Positions 36,826-45,786 of a DNA stretch of 64,000 bases are shown piece by piece. Each line of letters starts with the position of its first letter. The stretch's first letter is position 1. A program made the translations under genes and the position numbers. Source of the stretch: Geosporobacter ferrireducens (lineage in GTDB: Bacteria > Bacillota > Clostridia > Peptostreptococcales > Thermotaleaceae); contig NZ_CP017269.1 in the NCBI RefSeq assembly GCF_001750685.1, positions 4,939,416 through 5,003,415 of the forward strand. The letters are read 5' to 3'. The notes beneath the pieces were generated by a model, which was given only the letters and a program-made list of their open reading frames with translations, was not told where the DNA came from and did no database searches.

Positions 36826-37629
36826 ATGCAAATCCGCCAATGGAACAAAATATTAATTCCCTATGAGCAGGCTGTCGAAGAATTAAAAGTAAAGTTCAAA
36901 GGGATTCGAACCGAATTAAGAGAAATTAACGAATATTCCCCTATAGAATTTGTAACTGGAAGAGTAAAAACGGTATCTAGTATTTTGGAAAAAGCAAAAA
37001 AATATAATGTGCCGGATGATCAGATCGAAGAAAAAATTGAAGATATTGCTGGAATTCGGATTATGTGTCAATTTGTTGATGATATTTATAGTGTGATTGA
37101 ACTGATTCGTCAGAGAGATGAAAAGGATCTAAAAGTCTTATATGAGAAAGACTATCTACATAATGAGAAAGAAAGCGGCTATAGAAGCTATCATGTGATT
37201 ATTGAATACCCGGTTCAAACAGCCTATGGGCAGAAGAAAATTCTTGCAGAAATACAGATCAGAACCTTAGCGATGAATTTTTGGGCAACCATAGAGCATT
37301 CTCTGCATTATAAATATAAGGAGAATATTCCTGAGAGGATCAGGGAGCGTCTGAAAAAGGCAGCAGAGGCGGCCCATCGATTGGATGAAGAGATGTGGGA
37401 GATTCGGGATGAAGTAATCAATGCACAAAAACTATTTGAGGTAAAATCCAATACGGTTTCCAGCATTGTAAATAATATCCAACTACTAAATCTTATCGGA
37501 AGAAAAGGCGAGGCACGGGAATTTCAAGAAAAATTTGAAGCCCTATGGGAAAAAGGAAATGTTGGAGATTTAAAAGAGTTGCTGCATACGATTAAGTATG
37601 TGGTAGCAAGATTTCAAGCCTTTGACTAA
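36826..37629 (+). CDS. Small alarmone (p)ppGpp synthetase, RelQ/RelP-like
   Basis: About 267 residues with only the RelA/SpoT synthetase domain: VTGRVKTVSSILEKAKKY, KIEDIAGIRIMCQFVDDIY, and ESGYRSYHVIIEYPVQ with AEIQIRTLAMNFWATIEHSLHYKY. The hydrolase and TGS/ACT domains are absent, so it is a small alarmone synthetase making (p)ppGpp from GTP or GDP and ATP. GGAGGAGG lies inside the longer frame, so the start is the ATG at 36826. A lipoprotein gene follows. Confidence 0.92.
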   Translation: MQIRQWNKILIPYEQAVEELKVKFKGIRTELREINEYSPIEFVTGRVKTVSSILEKAKKYNVPDDQIEEKIEDIAGIRIMCQFVDDIYSVIELIRQRDEKDLKVLYEKDYLHNEKESGYRSYHVIIEYPVQTAYGQKKILAEIQIRTLAMNFWATIEHSLHYKYKENIPERIRERLKKAAEAAHRLDEEMWEIRDEVINAQKLFEVKSNTVSSIVNNIQLLNLIGRKGEAREFQEKFEALWEKGNVGDLKELLHTIKYVVARFQAFD

Positions 37630-37661
37630 TTGAATCTGAACTGGGTGTAGGGGGAAAACAA

Positions 37662-38261
37662 ATGAAAAAAGTAGTTGCAGTTTTAATCTGCGGGCTTATG
37701 ACGATGACGCTGTCAGGATGCAACAGTGCTAAGGTCGATCAATTGAATGATCAGCTAATACAACTGACACAGGAAAAAGAAGAGGTTATACAGGAAAAAA
37801 ACAAGCTTCAGGAGGATCTTAGCGAAAAGGAAGAGACCATCAATCGCCTCCATGAAGAGCTTATGGCAATTGAAACGAAATATGATTTGTCCATCAAGGA
37901 AATTCGGTTGATTTCTGATGAAATGTATAAAGAAGGTGAACCGGAGGGGAAAATTTATGGTAAATTTAGTGCTGCTGTAAAGATAAAAAACAATACAGAA
38001 GAGGATATCTTAGATATAAAAACCATTGCAAGACTTGAAACCAGTTATGCAAACTATCCTAAATCGCAGCCGAAGATCACTGTAACAAAAATGGATACGA
38101 TGGAACGGTTAAAGGTCGGAGAAGAAAGAGAAATCGTTTTTAGTGATTTTTCTGTAGATCATCCAGAAGTAATTCAGGAACTGATCATTAATGTAGTAGA
38201 TCGGGGTGAAGTGGCAAAAGTAAAGATTCCAAAAGCTTTTCCGCCAGGAGTTGAGGATTAG
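37662..38261 (+). CDS. Coiled-coil lipoprotein
   Basis: 199 residues. Signal peptide with lipobox TLSGC (Cys at residue 20), then a heptad coiled coil (about residues 25-75, with repeats of QLTQEKEEVIQEKNKLQ) and a beta-rich C-terminal domain of FxxL type (FSAAVKIKNNTEEDILDIKT). It should be membrane anchored. Function unknown. It starts 32 nt after the alarmone synthetase and may share its transcript. Confidence 0.75.
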   Translation: MKKVVAVLICGLMTMTLSGCNSAKVDQLNDQLIQLTQEKEEVIQEKNKLQEDLSEKEETINRLHEELMAIETKYDLSIKEIRLISDEMYKEGEPEGKIYGKFSAAVKIKNNTEEDILDIKTIARLETSYANYPKSQPKITVTKMDTMERLKVGEEREIVFSDFSVDHPEVIQELIINVVDRGEVAKVKIPKAFPPGVED

Positions 38262-38265
38262 AGTA

Positions 38266-38292
38266 AAGGAGATGGAAATATTCCACCTCCTT
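38266..38292. terminator. Bidirectional terminator
   Basis: AAGGAGATGGAA pairs with TTCCACCTCCTT (one mismatch) around a 3-nt loop, between convergent genes. Confidence 0.75.
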
Positions 38293-38872
38293 ATTTTCTG
38301 GACCCTTTTTTCTTTTTTGCAACGGAAAAGCCAAAGCCTCCCAAGGACTTTTTGAGGCCGTAATATTGACCATGAGAATAGCAAATAGGATTAGATGCAT
38401 CTAGATGGAACTTGTTTTTGTGATCCATGTATGTATCATCTACATTTACAGCTAAAACTTTTGCTAAGAACATGTCATGGGAACCCAGTTTTAGTATCTT
38501 TTCAACCTGACATTCAATGTTTACCGGACTCTCTTGAATGAGAGGTGCTTTTACTTTACTGGCAGGTGACGGTGTTAGGTTCATTTCTAAGAACTTGTTA
38601 ACGTCTCTGCCGGATTTGACACCACAGTAATCTGTAGCTTTTACCAAAGCCTCTGTGGTTAGATTAATAACAAATTCCTTTGTCCTCTCAATGATTTCAT
38701 AGGAATGTCTTTCAGGTCTTACTGAAATATAAGTCATTGCAGGATCTGAACATACGGTACCTGTCCAAGCAATCGTAATAATATTATAGTTTTCTTCACA
38801 ATCACCACAGGTTACTAAAACTGCAGGAATAGGATAGACCATAGTTCCCGGTTTCCAAGTTAATTTTGCCAA
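38291..38872 (-). CDS. Flavin reductase-like FMN-binding protein (flavoredoxin type)
   Basis: About 193 residues, flavin_reduct domain. The N-terminus AKLTWKPGTMVYPIPAVLVT, the middle IAWTGTVCSDPAMTYISVRPERHS and the C-terminal CYSHGQYYGLKKSLG are close to clostridial flavoredoxin. FMN-dependent electron transfer is probable. A TTG start at 38872 lies about 9 nt after AGGAG; a GTG at 38881 overlaps it. Convergent with the lipoprotein gene. Confidence 0.88.
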   Translation of the reverse strand: MAKLTWKPGTMVYPIPAVLVTCGDCEENYNIITIAWTGTVCSDPAMTYISVRPERHSYEIIERTKEFVINLTTEALVKATDYCGVKSGRDVNKFLEMNLTPSPASKVKAPLIQESPVNIECQVEKILKLGSHDMFLAKVLAVNVDDTYMDHKNKFHLDASNPICYSHGQYYGLKKSLGGFGFSVAKKKKGSRK

Positions 38873-38979
38873 AACTACCACTCCTATAACAATTTTGATC
38901 TTTCTATACTATTGTATCTTAAATCGGAAAAAATACATATAAGGATTCAGAAATTTGAAAAATGCAAGCAGGTGAAACA

Positions 38980-39672
38980 ATGGCCATATACGTAATCGCA
39001 GATTTACATTTAAGCGGCAGTGTACAAAAACCCATGGACATCTTCGGTAACCAATGGGCAAATCATCATGAAAAAATAGAATATCACTGGAGAGAATGCG
39101 TCCATGAGGATGATATGGTTCTAATACCAGGAGATATATCCTGGGCCATGCGTTTAGAGGAAGCAATGGTTGATTTAAGATGGATTGACCAGCTTCCAGG
39201 AAAAAAGATATTATTGCGTGGAAATCATGACTACTGGTGGGGGTCTGTTAGGAAGTTAAATACCCTCTTTCCAAATATGTTTTTTTTACAGAATAATTCG
39301 AAGAATTTTGAAGCCTATGTAATTTGTGGTACCAGAGGATGGATTTGTCCAAATTCATATAAATTTGATCTACAAGATGAGAAAATATACAACCGTGAAT
39401 TACAACGATTAAAGCTCTCTTTAGAAACAGGTGCGAAGCAAGGAAATAAAAAAATCATTGTGATGACCCATTATCCGCCGACCAATGATAAAATGGAGCC
39501 GTCAGAGTTTACGAAAATCTATGAAGATTATGGTGTAGAAAAGGTAGTGTATGGACATCTTCATGGAACCGATGGGTTTTGCGGAGCGCTGCAGGGGAGG
39601 TATAGAGGAGTTGAATATCAGTTAACTTCCTGTGACTATTTGAATTTTAAGCCGTTAAAGATCTATGATTAG
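38980..39672 (+). CDS. Calcineurin-like metallophosphoesterase
   Basis: About 230 residues. Metal ligands: IADLHLSG, PGDISW, RGNHDYWWG, MTHYPP and YGHLHG. It belongs to the Metallophos superfamily; substrate unknown. Start at 38980 after CAGGTGA. Divergent from the flavin reductase by about 107 nt, which holds promoters for both. Confidence 0.88.
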   Translation: MAIYVIADLHLSGSVQKPMDIFGNQWANHHEKIEYHWRECVHEDDMVLIPGDISWAMRLEEAMVDLRWIDQLPGKKILLRGNHDYWWGSVRKLNTLFPNMFFLQNNSKNFEAYVICGTRGWICPNSYKFDLQDEKIYNRELQRLKLSLETGAKQGNKKIIVMTHYPPTNDKMEPSEFTKIYEDYGVEKVVYGHLHGTDGFCGALQGRYRGVEYQLTSCDYLNFKPLKIYD

Positions 39673-39767
39673 TGGAATAAAATGTATGTATAGAAGCGCG
39701 ATAGATTTGACGATATATTTATAAAGAATTAGCCAAATTAGAAATCTAAATTATGTTGAGGTGAATT

Positions 39768-40196
39768 ATGAAGCAGCGCTATCCATCCCAAAAAGAAATT
39801 ACGATCAGAACTTGCAGAAAATGCAGAGAAGCAATTCCTGAAAATGCACTGTACGACTATTGTCCAAAGTGCTTTAAAAGAATTGATGAAGTTTTTACAA
39901 AGATTAGAGATTATTTAGCGCAGTATCCTGGAGCGACTTCCTTTGAAATGGAACAAGAGTTAGGAATTCCGCATCATATAATTAGTAATTTTGTTAGGGA
40001 GGGACGTTTGGTAGAAATTCCAAATGATTATGTACATATTGAATGTAAAGGATGTGGATGCCTTCTTTTATCAGCCCATCATAAATTTTGTCCTTCCTGC
40101 AGAAGTAAGTTGGAGGCAGAGATAGAAAGTGCGAAAAATCAACTAAAGAAAGTAGATATAGTGGACAAAGCAAAAATGCACATCCGCCATAAATAG
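39768..40196 (+). CDS. Zinc-ribbon/HTH protein (YvyF/TIGR03826-like)
   Basis: 142 residues: an N-terminal zinc ribbon (CRKCREAIPENALYDYCPKC), a central winged-helix-like helix-turn-helix (TSFEMEQELGIPHHIISNFV), and a second zinc ribbon (CKGCGCLLLSAHHKFCPSC). This is the layout of the flagellar-operon protein YvyF, though no flagellar genes are near. Probably a regulator. GAGGTG precedes the ATG. Confidence 0.75.
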   Translation: MKQRYPSQKEITIRTCRKCREAIPENALYDYCPKCFKRIDEVFTKIRDYLAQYPGATSFEMEQELGIPHHIISNFVREGRLVEIPNDYVHIECKGCGCLLLSAHHKFCPSCRSKLEAEIESAKNQLKKVDIVDKAKMHIRHK

Positions 40197-40208
40197 TGAT
40201 CGATTTTA

Positions 40209-40238
40209 TACCGGGAAATTACCCGGTACTTTTTTTAT
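40209..40238 (+). terminator. Terminator upstream of pflB
   Basis: TACCGGG/CCCGGTA stem, 6-nt loop, then seven or more T residues. Confidence 0.9.
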
Positions 40239-40302
40239 TAAAAAAAGAAAATTGCGGACATGGAAAACAAATGTAAAAATAATATGAAAATGAACTAGCC
40301 TA

Positions 40303-40331
40303 TTGATTTTTATGAATGGATCATGTAATAT
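40303..40331 (+). promoter_or_regulatory. Predicted sigma-A promoter for pflB-pflA
   Basis: TTGATT (40303-40308), 17-nt spacer, TAATAT (40326-40331). The transcript would carry a leader of about 135 nt to the pflB start. Confidence 0.6.
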
Positions 40332-40336
40332 TATCC

Positions 40337-40394
40337 TATGATAGTATACTGTATACATTGAGAAATAATTTCAATTAGTGTGGTTGCTATCATA
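40337..40394 (+). promoter_or_regulatory. Symmetric sites in the pflB leader
   Basis: Just after the promoter come GTATAC-T-GTATAC (40344-40356), and TATGATAG (40337-40344) with its complement CTATCATA (40387-40394). The first looks like an operator, the second could close a leader hairpin. No Rex or FNR consensus is present. Function is inferred only from symmetry and position. Confidence 0.4.
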
Positions 40395-40476
40395 ATTCAG
40401 CAGGCGTTTTTTTATTATAATAATGTTAATAAAACTTCTCAACGAAGAAAAATGATTATATAAGGAGTGACTGATC

Positions 40477-42702
40477 ATGGTTTGGAATGGGTTTAAAGCT
40501 GGGAAATGGCAAGAAGAGATTAATGTACGAGATTTTATACAAAGTAATTATACGCCCTATGAAGGGGATGAAAGCTTTTTGGAAGTACCCACAGAAAAAA
40601 CTTTGAAACTATGGGAACAAGTACTTAGACTGTTTGAAGCAGAAAGAAAGAAAAATGGAACGCTAGATGTGGATGCAAATACAATTGCGTCTATTGTTTC
40701 TCACGGACCAGGATATATTGATAAAGAGTTGGAAACAATTGTTGGATTACAAACGGATGCTCCTTTAAAGAGAGCCCTGATGCCCTATGGTGGATTTAAA
40801 ATGGTAAAGGATGCTTGCGATGCTTATGGCTATACACTAGATTCACAAGTCGAGGAAATTTTCACGAAATATAGAAAAACCCATAACCAAGGGGTATTTG
40901 ATGTATATACACCGGAGATGAAAATGGCCCGAAAAACAGGGGTTATCACTGGATTGCCAGATGCATATGGAAGAGGAAGAATTATCGGAGATTATCGAAG
41001 AGTAGCTTTATATGGAATCAACCGCTTAGTTGAAGATAAAAAAGCGCAGAAGGCTTCTTTAGAAATGGACGCGATGACTGAAGAAGTAATCCGTTTGAGA
41101 GAAGAAATTACAGAACAAATCAAATCTCTTGGTGAACTGGCTCAAATGGCGAAAGATTACGGTTTTGATATTTCAAAACCTGCGAAAGATACAAAAGAAG
41201 CGATTCAGTGGCTTTACTTCGGATATCTTGCAGCGGTAAAAGAACAAAATGGAGCAGCCATGAGTATCGGAAGAATATCTACTTTCTTGGATATCTATAT
41301 GGAAAGGGATTTGAAGAATGGTGTTTATTCAGAGGCTGAAATTCAGGAAATGATGGACCATTTCGTGATGAAGCTTAGAATGGTTAGATTTTTAAGAACA
41401 CCTGACTACAATGAATTATTCAGCGGAGATCCTACTTGGGTAACAGAGTGTATCGCAGGTATGGGGATTGACGGAAGAACTTTAATAACCAAAAATTCAT
41501 TTAGAATGCTGCATACATTATACAATTTAGGGCCTGCTCCAGAGCCAAATCTTACGATATTATGGTCTGTAAACCTGCCAGAGGCATTCAAAAAGTATTG
41601 CGGCAAGGCATCTATTAAAACCTCCTCTATTCAGTATGAAAATGACGATCTGATGAGAGAATACTGGGGAGATGACTATGGAATCGCCTGCTGTGTATCT
41701 GCAATGCGCATTGGAAAGCAAATGCAGTTCTTCGGAGCAAGAGCCAACTTAGCAAAAGCATTGCTTTATGCCATCAACGGCGGCGTTGATGAAAAGTTGG
41801 GAGTGCAAGTGGGTCCCAAATTTGAACCGATTACTTCGGAGTATTTAAATTATGAGGAAGTGATGGAGAAATTTGAAGTTCTAATGGACTGGTTATCCAA
41901 GCTGTATGTGAATACTTTAAATGTTATCCACTATATGCATGATAAGTATGCGTATGAGAGAATTGAAATGGCCCTTCATGATAGAGATGTATTAAGAACC
42001 ATGGCTTGCGGAATTGCGGGATTATCAGTTGTAACCGATGCATTATCTGCGATCAAGCATGCAAAAGTGAAAGTAGTTCGTAATGATGCAGGCTTGGCAG
42101 TTGATTATATTGTTGAAGGGGAGTATCCAGCCTATGGAAATGATGATCCTAGGGCAGATGAAATCGCTAAGGATATCGTAAAGCGATTTATGGATAAATT
42201 AAGAAAGTGTCCGACTTATAGAAATTCTGTGGCAACTATGAGCGTACTGACGATTACCTCTAATGTAGTTTACGGTAAGAAAACAGGAAATACACCGGAT
42301 GGTAGAAAAGCTGGAGAGCCCTTTGCACCAGGCGCCAATCCAATGCATAAACGGGATAAAAAAGGTGCCATTGCATCAATGAATTCCGTAGCTAAATTAC
42401 CTTACGAGCACAGCCAGGATGGCATCTCATATACCTTCTCAATTGTGCCGAAAGCCCTAGGGAAAGATGGAGAAGGACAAGTAGACAACATGGTGGGCTT
42501 ATTAGATGGATATTTTAGTCAAGAAGGACATCACATTAATGTAAATGTATTTGATAAAGAGACACTATTAGATGCAATGGAACATCCTGAGAAATATCCG
42601 CAGTTAACGGTTCGTGTTTCCGGATATGCGGTAAACTTTATTAAATTGACGAAAGAACAACAATTAGATGTAATTCATCGTACTTTCCACGAAAATATGT
42701 AA
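40477..42702 (+). CDS. pflB: Pyruvate formate-lyase (formate C-acetyltransferase)
   Basis: 741 residues. The adjacent catalytic cysteines are in [15 protein letters not shown] (about residue 405), and the glycyl-radical site is [13 protein letters not shown] near the C-terminus. It cleaves pyruvate with CoA to acetyl-CoA and formate under anaerobic conditions. The activase gene follows after 10 nt, forming an operon. Oxygen-sensitive, consistent with an anaerobe. AAGGAGTGA precedes the ATG. Confidence 0.97.
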   Translation: MVWNGFKAGKWQEEINVRDFIQSNYTPYEGDESFLEVPTEKTLKLWEQVLRLFEAERKKNGTLDVDANTIASIVSHGPGYIDKELETIVGLQTDAPLKRALMPYGGFKMVKDACDAYGYTLDSQVEEIFTKYRKTHNQGVFDVYTPEMKMARKTGVITGLPDAYGRGRIIGDYRRVALYGINRLVEDKKAQKASLEMDAMTEEVIRLREEITEQIKSLGELAQMAKDYGFDISKPAKDTKEAIQWLYFGYLAAVKEQNGAAMSIGRISTFLDIYMERDLKNGVYSEAEIQEMMDHFVMKLRMVRFLRTPDYNELFSGDPTWVTECIAGMGIDGRTLITKNSFRMLHTLYNLGPAPEPNLTILWSVNLPEAFKKYCGKASIKTSSIQYENDDLMREYWGDDYGIACCVSAMRIGKQMQFFGARANLAKALLYAINGGVDEKLGVQVGPKFEPITSEYLNYEEVMEKFEVLMDWLSKLYVNTLNVIHYMHDKYAYERIEMALHDRDVLRTMACGIAGLSVVTDALSAIKHAKVKVVRNDAGLAVDYIVEGEYPAYGNDDPRADEIAKDIVKRFMDKLRKCPTYRNSVATMSVLTITSNVVYGKKTGNTPDGRKAGEPFAPGANPMHKRDKKGAIASMNSVAKLPYEHSQDGISYTFSIVPKALGKDGEGQVDNMVGLLDGYFSQEGHHINVNVFDKETLLDAMEHPEKYPQLTVRVSGYAVNFIKLTKEQQLDVIHRTFHENM

Positions 42703-42721
42703 TACCTACGGAGTGATGATC

Positions 42722-43453
42722 ATGCCAAGCAAAGCAAGGGTTCATTCAATAGAAACCTGTGGTACAGTAGACGGGCCGGGAATCAGATATATTTTGTTTC
42801 TAGCCGGATGTCCTCTGCGCTGCAAATACTGCCATAATTGTGATACATGGAAAAAGGATATCGGAGAAGTTATGACGATCGATGAAATTATGGCAGATGT
42901 GATTAAGTATAAGCCCTATTTTAAATTTTCAAAGGGCGGGATCACGGTTTCTGGCGGAGAACCCACTTTGCAATGGCCAGTATTAGAGGAGTTATTTAGA
43001 CAATGTAAGCTGGAGGGCATCCACACTTGCTTAGACACCTCAGGATATTGCGATCTAGAGAATGCTGAAAAGTTTTTACCCTATACAGATCTGGTTCTAT
43101 TAGACATCAAGCAGATCAATGAGGAGAAGCATAGAATCCTTACCGGAGTTAGCAATAAAAAAACACTTGCTTTTGCGAAAGACTTGTCAGCGCGAAAGAT
43201 TGCTATGTGGATTCGATATGTGGTAGTACCCGGGTATTCTGATGATCCAAAGGATATTGAAGAATTATGCCGATTTTTAAAAACCTTAAACAACATCGAG
43301 CGGGTAGAATTGCTTCCCTATCATAAAATGGGTGTTAGCAAATGGAAAGAGATGGGCCTTGATTATGAATTGGAGCATGTAGAGCCACCTACAGAGGAGC
43401 AGATGAAAAATATTCGGGAAATATTTGAAAAATATGATATTCAAACCTATTAA
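42722..43453 (+). CDS. pflA: Pyruvate formate-lyase-activating enzyme
   Basis: About 243 residues, radical SAM. The C-x3-C-x2-C cluster site is AGCPLRCKYCHNCDTW and the SAM motif is TVSGGEPTLQ. It generates the glycyl radical of PflB, its upstream neighbour. CGGAGTGA puts the start at the ATG of 42722 (three earlier in-frame codons including GTG 42713 overlap the site). A small hairpin terminator follows. Confidence 0.97.
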   Translation: MPSKARVHSIETCGTVDGPGIRYILFLAGCPLRCKYCHNCDTWKKDIGEVMTIDEIMADVIKYKPYFKFSKGGITVSGGEPTLQWPVLEELFRQCKLEGIHTCLDTSGYCDLENAEKFLPYTDLVLLDIKQINEEKHRILTGVSNKKTLAFAKDLSARKIAMWIRYVVVPGYSDDPKDIEELCRFLKTLNNIERVELLPYHKMGVSKWKEMGLDYELEHVEPPTEEQMKNIREIFEKYDIQTY

Positions 43454-43476
43454 CTCCTGTGCAAACAGGAGTTTTT
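43453..43476 (+). terminator. Terminator of pflBA
   Basis: ACTCCTGT/ACAGGAGT stem with loop GCAA, followed by TTTTT. Confidence 0.85.
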
Positions 43477-43518
43477 GTATATAATCTATATATGAGCTCT
43501 TACTAGGAGGACAAGACT

Positions 43519-44079
43519 GTGGACTATCAAAAAATTTATTTGCAAGCTTATCAATATATGGGGGAGAAAGTACTTGAGGAAGATTGCGGAAAGCTTTGCA
43601 ACAGCCATTGCTGCAGAAACAAAACAGAAATCGGAGAAAAGATTGGAATCTACCTGATGCCCCATGAGTTCGAAAGTGTTTATCAAGGAACTGAATTAGA
43701 GCAGCGGCTAAAGGTAGAAAAGCACAGCAGCAAGGTCTATTATATCCCACCAGGGGTCAAGTTTTTATATTATTTCCACTGCGACAAGGAACAGGGCTGC
43801 TTTCGAGAGCTGCGTCCGATTCAGTGCAGGTCCTATCCCTTTGAGCCCCATTTAGAGAAGGGAATACTGTCCATGGTAATAGAAAAAGAGCAGATCCATC
43901 AATGCCCTCTACTTGATCGCATTCATGACCTTAGAGATGCCTTTGTTAAGGGCGTATTTATGGGCTGGGAAACATTGCTGCAAATTCCAGAGGTAAGGCT
44001 TTTGGTGGAATATGACAGCAAAGAAAGAGCTCGGTGCAACAATATACTCCATCGTTTTAATGCAGATAAAAGCCTATGA
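43519..44079 (+). CDS. YkgJ-family cysteine-cluster protein
   Basis: 186 residues, CxxCxxCC-type Fe/Zn cluster family. CGKLCNSHCCRNK at the N-terminus and EQGCFRELRPIQCRSYPFEPH later show the paired Cys motifs. Such proteins are of unknown function. GTG start after TAGGAGG. It lies 65 nt after pflA and is probably separate. Confidence 0.8.
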   Translation: MDYQKIYLQAYQYMGEKVLEEDCGKLCNSHCCRNKTEIGEKIGIYLMPHEFESVYQGTELEQRLKVEKHSSKVYYIPPGVKFLYYFHCDKEQGCFRELRPIQCRSYPFEPHLEKGILSMVIEKEQIHQCPLLDRIHDLRDAFVKGVFMGWETLLQIPEVRLLVEYDSKERARCNNILHRFNADKSL

Positions 44080-44083
44080 GGGA

Positions 44084-44227
44084 CTATGGCTCATAAATCA
44101 TCTTTACGGTCATGCCCCCATCAATTACAAGATGCGTACCGGCTTGTGCATAAAAGCGTGAAATAGCCATACCGATGCCCTGACCTCCGCCAGTTACGAG
44201 GACAACTTTACCTGAAAAATCTTGCAT
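44084..44227 (-). pseudogene. Short-chain dehydrogenase fossil with internal deletion
   Basis: A 47-codon frame on the minus strand, with an AGGAGG site before its ATG. The first 30 residues are the intact SDR N-terminus (VVLVTGGGQGIG, the nucleotide-binding motif, then AISRFYAQAG). The last 17 read HLVIDGGMTVKMIYEP, the usual C-terminus of SDR enzymes of this type. The 200 or so residues in between, with the Tyr-x3-Lys catalytic site, are gone. In-frame collapse fuses the two ends. Confidence 0.8.
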
Positions 44228-44298
44228 ATTTGATTCCTCCTTTTGTAAAATTCCTTTAAACAGGACAAACTATAAATGTGTTAAGGAAGGTGATGATA

Positions 44299-44625
44299 AT
44301 GCCCCAAATTAAATTTAGAGGCGTGGAGATTGAGAAAATTTGTAGGTTTAGTCGCAGTATGATTGATGAATTAACAAAAATCATACAGTGTCCAAGAGAT
44401 TATTTTACCATTGAACATATTGCTTCAACCTTTATACAGGATGAAGAGATTATTCAAGGATATCCTTTTGTAGAAGTTGTTTGGTTTGATCGCGGACAGT
44501 CTGTTCAAGACCAGACTGCAAAGGCTATCACCAAGTATCTGCAGCAGGCAGGCTGTGACCAAGTTGATATTTTCTTTCAGCCATTGGAGAAGCGTAGATA
44601 TTATGAAAATGGTAAACACTTTTAG
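44299..44625 (+). CDS. DUF1904 family protein
   Basis: About 108 residues. MPQIKFRGVEIEKICRFSRSMIDEL, FVEVVWFDRGQSVQDQTAKAIT and the C-terminal VDIFFQPLEKRRYYENGKHF match DUF1904, a tautomerase-like small protein of unknown role. AAGGAAGGTG selects the ATG at 44299. Confidence 0.82.
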   Translation: MPQIKFRGVEIEKICRFSRSMIDELTKIIQCPRDYFTIEHIASTFIQDEEIIQGYPFVEVVWFDRGQSVQDQTAKAITKYLQQAGCDQVDIFFQPLEKRRYYENGKHF

Positions 44626-44760
44626 CATGCCTCAAAAAATTAATAATATTGTTTGCAGTATACATAATATGAATAGTATAATGATAAAAAGATTTTATTT
44701 TGCAACGAACTGAAAATATCATTTAAAGATATTTACTAAGAGCGAAATTAGGTGCTAAAA

Positions 44761-45315
44761 ATGGTCTACAGGGTGCAGGAAAATGTCTTTGATAAGTTCT
44801 TCAAACATAGAGAATCCCTGATTCGTCAGTTTAAAAAAGGGGATATATCTAAACGGGAATTTTTAGAAGAACATTATAACTTTATTCAACAACTAAACTT
44901 AAAACCCTTTCAAAGAAGAATTGATTCTTTTGAAAAAGGCTTGTACAATTATCAATACTTTAATATGCTGGCAAAATATTGTTATATGAAATCAAAGGAT
45001 ATTAAGCTGCAGCAAAAACATCCAAGACTTGCAGAAAAGTTTCTAGAGGACTCTAACTATTACTATTATCAAAAGGATAAATCTACTCTTAAATTGCTGG
45101 AATTTTTAGAATTTAAGAATGTAGAGGCGTATTTTGTAAAAGTAAAATCTCCTGGTTTGAAAGATAAGTTATTTGAGATTGTATTAAAGGATTATGAAAA
45201 TGTTATTTTTCATTCAAAAAATACTTGGCTTTTGGAACGATTGCAGGAAGAGGGCGTTTTTTTAGAAGGAAAGAAAAAATCTGTCATTGATAACTACATC
45301 AATGAAAAATATTAA
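44761..45315 (+). CDS. Conserved hypothetical protein
   Basis: About 184 residues, basic and mostly helical, rich in Lys, Phe and Tyr. It begins MVYRVQENVFDKFFKHRESL and contains DSNYYYYQKDKSTLKLLEFL. I recognise no named domain. TTAGGTG precedes the ATG at 44761. It ends at a good terminator and stands alone. Confidence 0.6.
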   Translation: MVYRVQENVFDKFFKHRESLIRQFKKGDISKREFLEEHYNFIQQLNLKPFQRRIDSFEKGLYNYQYFNMLAKYCYMKSKDIKLQQKHPRLAEKFLEDSNYYYYQKDKSTLKLLEFLEFKNVEAYFVKVKSPGLKDKLFEIVLKDYENVIFHSKNTWLLERLQEEGVFLEGKKKSVIDNYINEKY

Positions 45316-45325
45316 GCACTATAAA

Positions 45326-45369
45326 AGGCCCCATGGTATTTTCAAAACAGGAAATAACCTATGGGGCCT
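45326..45369. terminator. Bidirectional terminator
   Basis: AGGCCCCAT and its complement close a larger hairpin with an internal GGTATT/AATAACC pairing. It separates two convergent genes. Confidence 0.8.
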
Positions 45370-45380
45370 CTATTGATTTT

Positions 45381-45551
45381 TTATACGGTTATGTCTAATT
45401 TACCTATAGCGTCATTGACACAATCACTGCAAAATCTAGCTCTGACATTGTCTAGCTTTGGGTTTTTGGTTGTAGGATTCTTTTTATCACTACGGATCAA
45501 CTCACTAAGATAACCGTTTACATCGGTGTTATTTTTATTACGAATATCCAT
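45381..45551 (-). CDS. Small CxxC protein (56 residues)
   Basis: A 56-codon gene with a perfect AAAGGAGG 9 nt before its ATG (minus strand). The protein is charged (MDIRNKNNTDVNGYLSELIR) and ends with FCSDCVNDAIGKLDITV, a single CxxC. No known family comes to mind. The strong translation signal and the clean downstream terminator support a real gene. Confidence 0.6.
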   Translation of the reverse strand: MDIRNKNNTDVNGYLSELIRSDKKNPTTKNPKLDNVRARFCSDCVNDAIGKLDITV

Positions 45552-45645
45552 AAATTTGAGCCTCCTTTAGCAATATATTTTAGTATTTGCTTTTACAATA
45601 AGAATTAATCTCTGAAGCAGGATTTTATATATAGAGGTGGAAATA

Positions 45646-45786
45646 ATGAATAAGAGTAAGAATGGAAGAGCGGAACATAAGAAGAAATTTATAAGGAGGC
45701 GAATAAAATGCCCAAAGTTTATGGTCAACGAATTGTTTTACGGGAATACCGAAAAGAGGATTTGCCTTTTATTCGACAATGGGTAA
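45646..45786 (+). CDS. Possible small upstream reading frame of the acetyltransferase gene
   Basis: 46 codons, ATG with GAGGTGG six bases upstream. The N-terminal half is very basic (KSKNGRAEHKKKFIRRRIK). It overlaps the start of the acetyltransferase gene in another frame, and the ribosome binding site of that gene lies inside it. Translational coupling or a leader peptide is possible; it may also be chance. Confidence 0.3.
   Translation: MNKSKNGRAEHKKKFIRRRIKCPKFMVNELFYGNTEKRICLLFDNG

Noticed and set aside
40361-40377. FNR or Rex site in the pflB leader (TTGA...TCAA)
   Set aside because: The half-sites are 9 nt apart, unlike FNR (TTGAT-N4-ATCAA) or Rex boxes.
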